From Eutreptiella sp. 'Long Island Sound 2002' (taxonomy: Eukaryota > Euglenozoa > Euglenophyceae > Eutreptiales > Eutreptiaceae): 64,000 nt of DNA. Made by a program: the position numbers and the translations under genes. A model generated the notes under the pieces. It had not been told where the DNA came from. It ran no database searches and was given only the letters and a program-made list of their open reading frames with translations. Location of the stretch: the NCBI GenBank assembly GCA_964036045.1, contig OZ038379.1:188059885-188123884 (forward strand), given 5' to 3'. Below, piece after piece: positions 45,440 through 55,263 of this stretch (position 1 is the stretch's first letter; each line of letters begins with the position of its first letter).

Positions 45440-46171
45440 TTGAAGCCCAAAGTACACTTTCTCAAAGTAACTAAGGTTGTAACCCTAGCCCCCCATGAAG
45501 TTCACCCCTACCACTCAACTGAGCGGAGGTACCTTCCTTCATGGAGGATATACCGAAATGGAGGTGGTAAAGGAGGGGGTAACCTACGTGCCATGAATGA
45601 GGTTAAACCTGATGCAGGTACACCGCCTTTGTTCTACTGCAAACCTGTCAATGACACGGGGGGGCCTTGTCATGCCCCTGACTGCGATCAACGCAGTAGC
45701 TGTATGCTGCAGATGAAGCGACAGCAGCATACCAAGGATGGGAAACCTGTGACCCATCAGGATCATTTCAGGTGTACCATCACCTGTGGCTATTGTGGCA
45801 AACGTCGTCACTATGAAGAGGAATGTCACATAAAGAAACGCGAGAGTGATAAACTCAAGCAGCAGGAGGCTGAACGCCAGAAGACCCAAACACCCACCAA
45901 AAACCCACAGAATGGGGACAAAGGTGGTAAAGGAGGTGGCAAGGGGGGTGGCAAAGGTGGACCCCCTAACCCCCAGAGGCGCTCATCAGCGCCCGTTGCT
46001 ACACCCCCTCTTGCTGCTACACCCCCTCATGCCGCAGGTGATCCCAAGAAGCGCCCCCAGGGGAATAACGCTACCCCTGAGGGGAATAACTCCAAGAAGA
46101 GGCGATTGGCCTGGATGGCCAGGTCCCTCATAGCTGCAGGGGTGGACGTCAAGTTCCCTGATGAGGAGTAG
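45440..46171 (+). CDS. Nucleocapsid part of E3 Gag, 5' truncated
   Basis: The frame is open from about 45392. A canonical zinc knuckle CGYCGKRRHYEEEC (CX2CX4HX4C) is preceded by another Cys-rich segment (CHAPDCDQRSSC) and followed by a Lys/Gly-rich tail GGKGGGKGGGKGG and a basic segment NSKKRRLAWMA. These are typical of the RNA-binding end of Gag. No Gag core or LTR precedes it, so the 5' part of the element is lost at about 45.39 kb, next to E4. It ends at TAG 46169-46171, after which pol continues in the same frame. Confidence 0.82.
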   Translation: MKPKVHFLKVTKVVTLAPHEVHPYHSTERRYLPSWRIYRNGGGKGGGNLRAMNEVKPDAGTPPLFYCKPVNDTGGPCHAPDCDQRSSCMLQMKRQQHTKDGKPVTHQDHFRCTITCGYCGKRRHYEEECHIKKRESDKLKQQEAERQKTQTPTKNPQNGDKGGKGGGKGGGKGGPPNPQRRSSAPVATPPLAATPPHAAGDPKKRPQGNNATPEGNNSKKRRLAWMARSLIAAGVDVKFPDEE

Positions 46172-46190
46172 GGGGGCGGCGCCGAAGAGG
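46169..46190 (+). promoter_or_regulatory. Gag UAG stop of E3, same-frame pol
   Basis: TAG GGG GGC GGC GCC is followed by an open frame into the protease (LVFWIPVKIGDQ, then LDTGATLS). This is the third element here with UAG and no frame change between gag and pol. Confidence 0.55.
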
Positions 46191-49100
46191 AGGACTTGGT
46201 TTTCTGGATCCCCGTGAAAATCGGGGATCAAGTTTTTCGAGCAGTGCTTGACACCGGTGCAACACTTTCCATAGTGGCCCGGCGCCTGCTGAAGACTTTC
46301 AAGAAAACTAAGACCGTGGCCATAAGAGTAGGGGATGGGCGTACCATCCATTCCTTGGGGGGGGTCAATGTGACTATATGCCTGGGCGACGAAACCGTGA
46401 CCCAACACTGCAGAGTGCTGGGCACCGACGCCTTTGACATCGTCATTGGTACTGACTTCCTGCGAAGAAACCCCCAGGTAAAAATGCTGTCTCTCCAGCG
46501 CCCCTATTCTTTGCACTGCGACTTTGGCAGTGGGCTGTTCTCCGTACCTTTGGAGCTGTCAGGACGAAAAGAGTCTGGGCTGCGCTACGCATCCAAGACT
46601 AACTATCGTACCGAAAACTACCAATTGGCCCATCACGTTCTTGAAAATGGACTGGCGGCCCTTCAGGTAAACCTGGATGAGATCCAGGTGGAATTGTTTG
46701 CGAGCCAACAACAGCACATCATGCAGTTGTACTGCTCGAAACAATTGAACAATGCTTTCTGTTTCTTCTGGAAAGCAACGGGCCTAGCGTATGCTAAACC
46801 TCCCTTCTCCCTGCTCGCGAAGGTTCTAACCAAAATTGCTTATGAGGGAGGAAGGGTTGTCATGTGCACCCCTGACTGGGGCTGCTCTGGTGAACATGCT
46901 TACTGGCGCCGTATGCTAGATCGAATGACCGTGGGAAGAGTGCAACTCCCCGACGGCCCCATCTGTGTGCCTGAGGACTCAGACACAGCTCTGCAGGCCC
47001 CTGAGTGGGCCACTTTCCTGTCCATCGTCGATGGATCTCTCAATCCTGTACCCCTGTGTGACCTAGACCAGGTGCTACTGAAAGAGGTCATGGCCGAAAA
47101 TGGTGGCCTGACCCTTTCTGATCTCAAAAATCGATCTTCTGAGCACCTATCTGCCACACTAACAGGGTGTGAGTCTCCCGATGGCTATCTGGAACCTGCA
47201 GCTGTAGAGGAGGATGCTGACGACCAGCTGTCTGAGATCGCCAGCACTATCCCTCCTGTTGATCCCAGCTGTGTTGGCCTAAAATACAGTGCCTTCCTAG
47301 CCCAGCGGTTGCTAGAGGAGGTAGATCTAGAGTCAACTTCTGAGCCCGCTTCCCCTGTTGGGAAGCCAGTGCTACACATGCAGCCTATGCACACACGTGA
47401 ACCCGTGGCCCGGAGTGCTGATGCTCTGGCGCGGCCTGCTTCTAATAACATGCCATTGTCTGAGCATGACACCCAGGAACTCCGGCGGCTGTTGTACCTG
47501 AAGGCCCAAGGTATTGAGCGCCAAGAGCGGCTGCAATACCTCAGACAGACCTGGAAATCCTCCATCTGGTCTGAGGAGGACGATGATTCCTATACGCTGC
47601 CTGATCCTGAGATACCGCTAGTGTATTCTCTGCACAATGGGCAGCAATGTCCCCCTGAGTGGGACGATGGTTCTGTGCCTGCCGAAACTGCTGATCGGCA
47701 GATAAAGAAAGAACATGGAAAGAGCAACTTCCATGCTGAGGAGGATTTCCTGCAGAAACTTGAGAGTCTTAACCTTGACCCCCGACTGAAGAAACTGCTG
47801 ATAACCTATGAGGAGGTATTCGGCGCCTTGCCGCCCCCCGTCTCTTGTAAAAAACTGGTCCAGATGGACCTGAAACTGAAACCTGAATTTGAAAAGACGC
47901 GAGTGGGGCGTCGTCCCTATCCCGCTCCACAGGAACAGGTTGAAGAAATCGAGCGCCAGATCCAGGAATGTATTGATGCTGGCCTCGTTGAAGAATATAA
48001 GAAGGGGGACTACCCCCATCACTGCAGTCCCTGTTTCCTGGTTGCCAAACCAGGGTCAACTGCCCTACGACTGGTTGTTGACTATGGTGAGGTCAACAAG
48101 AAGAACCAGAACCACTCAGGGAGTATTCCTAACATGGAGAATACCCTGGAGCGTATTGCCAAATGCAGGTACAAGACTAAAATGGACAAACGCTCTGGTT
48201 TCTGGCAGGTGGACCTAACCGCCGCAGCTCAGGAGCTGCTGGCTTTTCTAACCCCTAAGGGCTGTGTCTTTAAGTGGAAGGTTATGCCTTTCGGGGTGGC
48301 TAATGCACCAGCACTTTTCCAAGAGCTAACGAACAAAATTTTGTACATACTGAGGCGCAGGCCTCTAGTACAGGAGTTGATTTCTCGAGGTGCAGAAATG
48401 GAGGCCCACATCGACGACGTGAGTTTGGGTACTAATACCGAAGAGGACCATGTCCTTCTCCTCCGTGAATGTTTCATTGTTTGTCAAGAAAACCATCTCC
48501 GAATCAAACTCATAAAATGTGAGTTTATGAAAGAGGAGATGGAATATTTGGGTTTCGACGTGGGGTATGGTTGGTGGAAACCAGCCGCGTCTAGGATGCA
48601 GCTCCTACAGGACATGCAGATTCGCGATGACCCCAAGAAGGGTCTACACGACGTGAGGAGTTTTGTGGGCGCCTGTAATTTCTATCGGCGTCACATCCAC
48701 AATTTTACTTACTCCTCTGCCCCCCTCACTGACCTAATCACGAAAACTACTCCCTGGAGGTGGACCGCCAGAGAGGAAGAGTGTTTCCAGCAGTTGAAGA
48801 AGAAAATTGCCTCCTCCAGCTGCCTGGGGGTACCCCGCCCTGAGGGCGAGATAGTCCGGATCACTGATGCCAGTGATGTAGGGGGGGGTGGAACGATCTA
48901 CCAATGGCAGGAGCTTAACCCCGCTGAACTAACCCACTGCCATTATCTTACTAGTGGACTGAATCGTGATGGTTCGTTGAAACATGACTATCCTACCAGT
49001 GAGTGGCGACTGGTGCCACTGGGACACTGGAATTGGAAATGGAACCAGGCGCGTTCCAATTACAGCACCTATGACCAGGAACTCCTAGCCGGTCTGTTAG

Positions 49101-50307
49101 TGCTTTCGTCACAATCCCGACTCCTGGGATCTAACCCTATTGTCTGGCTGTGTGACCAGGAACCTGTAAAGTCTTTTCAGAGGGGCCCACCACCAGAGAA
49201 AGCAAAGCTAAAGCGGTGCTGGACTTACCTGAGTCAGTTCAGGCCGACAGTTCATCATATCCCCGGAATAAAGAATGAACTGTCTGACTATATATCGCGC
49301 AACAACTTCGATGCGCTTATAGGTGAGAGCTCTGAGGCGCTTGCCACAGAGGCTTTCCAGCGTATGGATGTCCAGCTTGACCTGTCCATGCGCACTGCTG
49401 GAATCCTGGAGGGTTGGAGTCTAACCGACTATCAGTCAGAGTATAAAGAAATACTCCAAACCCTCAGCACTGGTCTCGAACCCCGTGTCATTGACGGGCA
49501 CCAGTGGTATAGAAACAATCAGTACCTCTTCTACGAGGACCGAATCGTGGTGCCTGAGGCACGACTGGATGGGTGCCTACAGTGGTCCCATCTCAGTTCT
49601 GGTCACACTGGGGCTAATTGCTCAGTGGACTTCTTCCATGAGTGTTTCTACTCTAGTCTAACCCTGACTGAACTGAGGTCGCGTATGCAGACCATTGTGG
49701 ATGCCTGTGGCTGTCATGCCAGCAAGCAGAGCGACAGTAGGGATAGGGGCCTGATCTCCAGCTTACCCATACCCTATTGTGCTAACTCTCTTCTCTACGT
49801 GGATTTCATCCACGGCCTCCCACGCTTCGGCGGCTATGATAGTTGCCTAGTGGTCACCTGTGGCCTATCTCGCTTCACCCGTGTGTTCCCTTGCAATAAG
49901 AAAATCACACGTGAGCAGACTGTGAAAATGTTGGTCGAACGATGGTTCGAAACCTGTGGAGCACCTAAGCAGGTGCACTCTGATGAGGATGTACGCATCC
50001 GCAGGGACACTGGGTGGTACAAACAAGTGCTAAGTGCCCTCAACGTCGAGGTAACCACAGGTGTGCCCTATACCCACACGCCTAACCCTCTCTGTGAGAG
50101 ACAGAACCGTGTGGTGGAGCAAAACTTAAGAATCCTGATGAAACAGGAGCGTATCAAGGACTGGGTACGCCTAGTACCCTGGGCAGTGCTGACCATGAAC
50201 TCACAGCGGAGCTCCTCTACGGGTTTCACCCCCCACGAACTGTTCCATGGAGGACGACCTGCATGGTTCTTCAACACCCCCTTTCCTGAGGACTTCTCCT
50301 GGGGTAG
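46172..50307 (+). CDS. Pol polyprotein of E3, integrase end lost
   Basis: One uninterrupted frame. Residues counted from 46196: retropepsin with VLDTGATLS (19-22) and FDIVIGTDFL (about 85); methyltransferase-like module (about 155-235) with VELFAS and YAKPPF; a long low-homology linker with acidic segments; RT with LRLVVDYGEVNKKNQ (626) and catalytic HIDD (737) in place of YxDD/FxDD; RNase H with ITDASD (887) and IWLCDQE-like VWLCDQEPV; integrase with HLSSGHTGA, YVDFIHG, HSDEDVRI and Glu in CERQNRVVEQ (1298). Near 50300 the sequence switches to the reverse strand of a zinc-finger ORF, removing the integrase C-terminus, any chromodomain and the 3' LTR. The frame stays open by chance to 50671. 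Confidence 0.9.
46670..46900 (+). other. Methyltransferase-like module in E3 Pol
   Basis: IQVELFASQQQ, then FFWKATGLAYAKPPFSLLAKVL, then GRVVMCTPDWG. Order and spacing match the DIRS-type methyltransferase domain, where a PPF motif with a non-Asn first residue is also common. The Lys in KPPF makes catalysis doubtful. Confidence 0.55.
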
Positions 50308-53300
50308 CATGCCGGTGATGAGGTGCTCCTTGTCGGTACAGGCCACCGGCCCCCGGCACCGCCGGAGCGTGTCCCGGAGGGACCGGTCTGGCGGTACGAG
50401 GCCGTTGCGCAGGTTCCACGAGAGGAGCCAGAGGGCGTCGCCCGCCATGTCCTCCTGGAGTCAGCTATCCCGCATCGGCATCGCCGCTGGGTCCGCTGGC
50501 GCAGCCAGGGCATCCGGGTGCGCCGCATCCGCTGAGCCCGTTCCCAGCGGGGCCCACAGGGGGGCCCGGGGGGCCGGGGGAGCCAGGGGGGCCAGGGGGG
50601 TCAGCCCCGCGGGGATGGACCCTGGTTGGGCCGCACCGCCGGTCCCCGGGGCCGCCCCGGGTGCCTCCTGACCACCGTCTGCGTGGTCGGCCGCCTGGGG
50701 CGGGGGGCGCCAGGCGTACGGGGCGTGCCATGGGGACCTCCGTGCCCTCCCTTGCAGGATGTTGGAGGCCGCCTCCTTGTCGTCCACCGGGGCTGCAGCC
50801 TGCACCGCGTGCCACGCCAGGTGTTCCTGCATTGCCCCGCTTGTGTAGTACTTGTCTGAACACAGGGGGCATCTCGTCGGTTCCGTGGCCCCTCGCGCCG
50901 GGGGGAGCGGCACCAACTTCCGGATGGCGCCCTCTGCCGCTGGTTCGAAGGACAGGTTGGGCAGTGAAACCGTGTGTGGCGCCAGTGTGCGGCCCGGGGC
51001 CGCCGCATCGAGGGCTCGTGTCGCGGGCGCGGGCCCGAGACTCCGGATGGCATCGCGCGGCGCGTCTGCTTGCAACCACGTTTGCCAGTGCGTGGAGCCG
51101 ATTTGGCGGTCGGGTTTGCCCCTCCATCGCAGGTCGTGGAAGGCTTGTAGCCAGTGGTACACTGTGGTCGGGACCACCAGCTGGAGCTCTAGGTCGGCGG
51201 GGTGCGCTGCTGCCGGCCGGACGTTTTCTTTCAGCCTGACCTGGAGCAGGAGGGCGTGGTGTTCGCCGTCCCGTGGCGCCTTGACGATCATGCGGCTACA
51301 GTCTGCCACGCGGACCACGGCTTCGGGCCCCGGCAGGCGCTCGGGGTCGCAGACGACGATGTGCGCGTCCGCCGGGCTGAACATGCAGACCACCCACTGC
51401 GGGTTCTGCTGTCCCCGTTGGGCCACCGCCAGGTTAGCCGCCGGGCGGGCGTGCGTGATTGGCCCCGCGTGGAGGTCCGGGACGTCCGTGGCCCTGATGG
51501 CGTCTCCCTGCCACGCGGCCCGTAGATGCTCCTCCTGGGCGGGGCTCCACACCAGTGCAAGGGGGTTTGACCCACCCCGGTTCCTGCCTCTTGTTGGGGG
51601 CGCTGACGGTGTGTAGCAGGACTGCCAGCGGCCAGGGGTCCGCCGACATATAGTACGCCTGGGTGGGCCCCTGCTGCCAGTCGACGTGGGGCAGGAGCGG
51701 GAATGCCCCTTGCCTGGCGGTGCTGTGCCAGACAGTCCAGCGGCCCCCGGCCAGGACGTGCGACCGGTACCCTCCGGCGTGGCCGTGCAGGATGGCCTGG
51801 TAGCCTGCCGTCTGCAGCACCAGTGCCTCCCCCTGCTGAGGCCCAGGAGGGGGTGTGCCATCGCCCGCATCCCAGACGCGGGTGCGCCCGCGGAGTGTGG
51901 CATGCCACGGGTCTGGTGCATCGCGCTGCGGCCCTTGTATGCTTCCCGCAATCTGCGCCTGGCCGTGGTGGTGGACGAAGCTCTCCCCGCCGTCCGCTAG
52001 CAACGCCGCCGCGACGACGTATAGCTGCTCCGCCGTGAGGGGTGCCGTCGGCGCGTGCGTTGCGGCCGGCCGGCGGGGCTGCGTGTTGCGGCAGGGGACA
52101 TGGGGCAGCAGTTGCGCCGGCCACGCCGCCCCGGGACCCATGGTGACGGCCGCGATCGCGGACGCCAGCGCCGTGCGGTCCGTTGGTCTGTACTGCCGGA
52201 GCCCCGTGGTATCTCGGGCGAGGTGCCTGCAGGCTGCGATCCAGGCCACCGCTCCGCAGTTTGTGACGTCCGGTTCGGCACCATCCGTGCCGTCGCGTCC
52301 CCTTTGTTGTACCGTGGTGGCGGTGTCGAGCGGGGGGCCCTGCTGCAGCGCCTCCAGGCCCTGCCCCGGCAAGAGGGCGGGCGGGACTGGCTGCGGGAAG
52401 TCCTGCGCGCCTCGGCGCTCCGGGTGCGTGTGGTGCGGGTTTTGCCGGCGGTGTTCCGGGGCCGCCCGTGGTAGGAAGAGGAGTTGGCGTAGGTACCAGT
52501 GGCCTTCTGCGGCGGACGGGTTGCGGAGCGTTAGCCACTGCTCCACCACGCCCCCCGGGTGCGCGGCCTCGACGCGGCGCTGCAACCCCAGGCGGCCTAG
52601 GCGGTTGGACGTGCCCGCGGGTGGGATGTGGGTCTGCGGGTAAAGCACCCGCAGCGGCTCCAGCGTCAGGTCTAGCACCTCGCTCTTGAGCTGCTCCATG
52701 AGAGCCGACGCCCTGTGCAGGGCGTGGCGGGTCCCGGGTGTGGGGGCCGTGAGCTGTTCGAGCACCGGCCCCGGCGGTCACCGTGCACCCGGGTTCGTTA
52801 GCCACTCCGTGGTGTGGCTCAGTATGGCCTTCCATACGTCCCTTGTAAAGGCGTGTTGGGGGGCCAAAGAGGGGACCATCCGTAGGAGGCGGTGGCACGC
52901 TGGCGGCGATCGCATGGGCTGTGGGGCGGCCGCGGTGACCCACCTGCACGCCGTGCCCGGCACAATCGCCCCCCATTGCACGGTCCCCATGCCCTCGGCG
53001 TGGGGCAGCGCCTGGCCCTGGACCAGGGGGAAATAGGGGCTCGAGCGCCCGCCTCCTTCCTTTCACCGTACCCAGGTGGCCCCCGCCGGCAGGCTGCGGA
53101 GCAGGGCAACGCCGGGGAGGAGCGGCTGCGGGAAAGCCTCCTTGACGGCTTGAGTGGCGTGGGCCAGGGTGCCCATGGGCAAATACCACAACGGGAGGAC
53201 CCAGGGGCCCGGCAGCGGTTGCGCCTCCCCTGCGTCCCATCGCCACTCGGAGTTTGGGGGGGCGGCCGGGACCGTGCCCGTCTGCAGGAAGTGGCGTGCC

Positions 53301-54130
53301 CTCTTGTCGGGGTGCCGTTGGAGGGTTGCCGCGAGGCTGAGCCCCTTTGCCGCGGGTGCCACTGGGAGGCCGCCCTGGGGCCTGCGCCAGGGGTAATCCT
53401 GGTCGGCCAGCCAGGTGTGGAGGTCCCGGGCGATTTCCTCTGCGGTCCCTGTGGGGGCGTCCTCCGGTGCCAGGTGCCATATGACGGCGAGCACTGCCTA
53501 CGTGGAGAAGGGCCACGCCCGTGGGGGGGTGTACACCTGGATGGTCCACTGTGGGCACGCCCGCCGCACACGGGATGCGTGGAGCACCCATCGGACCATG
53601 TCCGCCGCAAGGACCAGCACCATTCCTGAGGGTTCCACAATGATCCCCTCTGCGGGTCCGCCGTGGCGGCCCCAGGTGTGCAAGGCCACTGCCGCCTGTC
53701 CCGCGTGGGTGACTCGGTCGACGGCCTCCTGGATGTTCACGCTGCCGCGTGCGGTCTCATCCAGGATCCAGCTCTGCGCTACCCCGTAGCGTAGGGCAGC
53801 GCATGCGGCTGCGGGTCTCACCTCGGGCGGCGCTCCGTCATGGGGGCCGGGCTGATGGTGCTGTTTGGGGCACCAGCCTTCGCCGGTGCAGTGGCCCCGT
53901 TTCCACGCGGGGCAGAGGGTAGGCACGCTGCCCGCCGGCGGCGCAGGTTCCGCGGGCGCGCGTCCTGTGGAGGGCTCCGGTACTGCCTCCAGGTCGGAGT
54001 CCGTGCCCGCGTGCCCTTGTGGGGGGTATCCTTTGCCGTCTCTGAGTCCCAGCGCCCTGATGACCTCATGTGCTGCATCCAGCGTCGGAGATCGGGGGCG
54101 TGTTTTGCGTGGGACCGCGGGTTCCGCCAT
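50308..54130 (-). pseudogene. Large zinc-finger ORF (CCCH and C2H2), broken; possible LINE-like ORF
   Basis: The first plausible ATG (54130-54128) starts MAEPAVPRKTRPRSP. A CCCH finger follows (CPAWKRGHCTGEGWCPKQH, CX7CX5CX3H, about 53863-53921). One frame continues through TAG 53498-53500, TGA 53063-53065 and TGA 52778-52780. A frameshift near 51590 moves the coding to the next frame, which holds a C2H2 finger (CPLC...HLAWH, CX2CX12HX3H, about 50807-50870) and a Pro/Ala-rich stretch. TGA at 50461-50463 is followed in frame by LWLLSWNLRNG before the break with E3. I do not recognise the fold between the fingers. Zinc fingers followed by a SWN.R start could fit a LINE ORF losing its RT end, but that is weak. 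Confidence 0.5.
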
Positions 54131-54189
54131 TGTTGTGTCGCTGTGATGAAGAGAAGGGGGTGGGGTGCGGATGTCCCGTGGCTGGTGCG

Positions 54190-54731
54190 TTGGTGAGTTG
54201 GTGCGTTGCTCGTTGTAGGGGTGGCGGAAGGGCGTCCCCGGGGGGGGTGCCTTCCAGAATTGTGAGGGGCGGCTGGTGTTAGGCGCTGTGCCTCCCCCGG
54301 CCGCCCGTCCTCTGGAGCGGGTAGCCGGGGTTCCGCGACCCGTGTGTCCCGGGTGCGGTTGTTGCGGGCGTGGGGACCCAGCACCGGCCCCACAGCGTGC
54401 GCCCTTGCGGGCCGGCGTTGCTCGCTGCGGGGGTGGCGGAAGGGCGTCCCCGGGGGGGGTGCCTTCCACCATTGTGTGAGGGGCGTCTGAGGTCAGGCGC
54501 TGTCCCTCCCCCGACTGCCCGCCCACTGGGCGGGCTGTTGGGGTCCACCACCCACGTGCTGTGGGCGCGGGTGTGTGGGTGTGGGGGCCCAACACTGTCC
54601 CTCTGGCCTGCATGCCCTGTGGGGGCTGCGTGCCGCGGGGGTGGTGGGGGGCTGTCCCCAGGGGGGTGGCCTGCCACCGTTGCGAAGGGCGCCTGGTGTC
54701 AGGCGCTGTCCCTCCCCCGGCCGCCCGTCCT
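54190..54731 (+). repeat. GC-rich satellite, left of E1b
   Basis: GGCGGAAGGGCGTCCCCGGG recurs 212 bp apart (near 54224 and 54436). Units alternate between a type with GACCCAGCACCGGCCCCAC and a type with GTGTGTGGGTGTGGGGGCCC. The array is cut at GCCCGTCCT by E1b and resumes at 62211. Confidence 0.88.
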
Positions 54732-55263
54732 TGTAAGTGCGGCTAGCCCCATCTGCTCAGATTTTCAGACATTCTGCCCAGATTGGCTACATTTTGGTCA
54801 CTTTCTTTACTTCGGCGGAATTGCCGCCTCGCAGCTCAGTCACAGGATATTTCCTATATATTTCTGATATGTCGGATTTGATTCCGCGGTCCATTTCCCG
54901 TAAATCCGCCGCGTTCCGCTATTTTAGCTGGAATCGCCATTTGCCGCTGACGCGCGCTCGCGGGCCAGATCGGCCAGACAATTTTACATAAATGGATTAT
55001 TTAAATCTTTTCAGACAGTTTTGGACACTCAGATGTATTTAGAATAATTCCCCTCAATTTTCTTCATAGACTGGGATTTTCTGCCGGACCACAATCAGCA
55101 TGGACCTTGCTTCTGTTGTCGCTGCTCTCGCCTCTGTTGGTGTCCGTGTCTCTGGTTCTACCCCCAATAACAACATCCAGGAAGACTCCTCGCGTGCCTG
55201 CCCCACTGGTCTTGCCGGCCCCGAGCCCTCCGGCACCCACAACGACCCAGGGCAGCACTTTCA
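54732..55263 (+). repeat. 5' LTR of E1b
   Basis: It starts TGTAAGTGCGG and ends CACTTTCA. A TATATA lies at 54855-54860 and could be the promoter TATA box. The gag ATG (55100) is inside. Confidence 0.95.
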
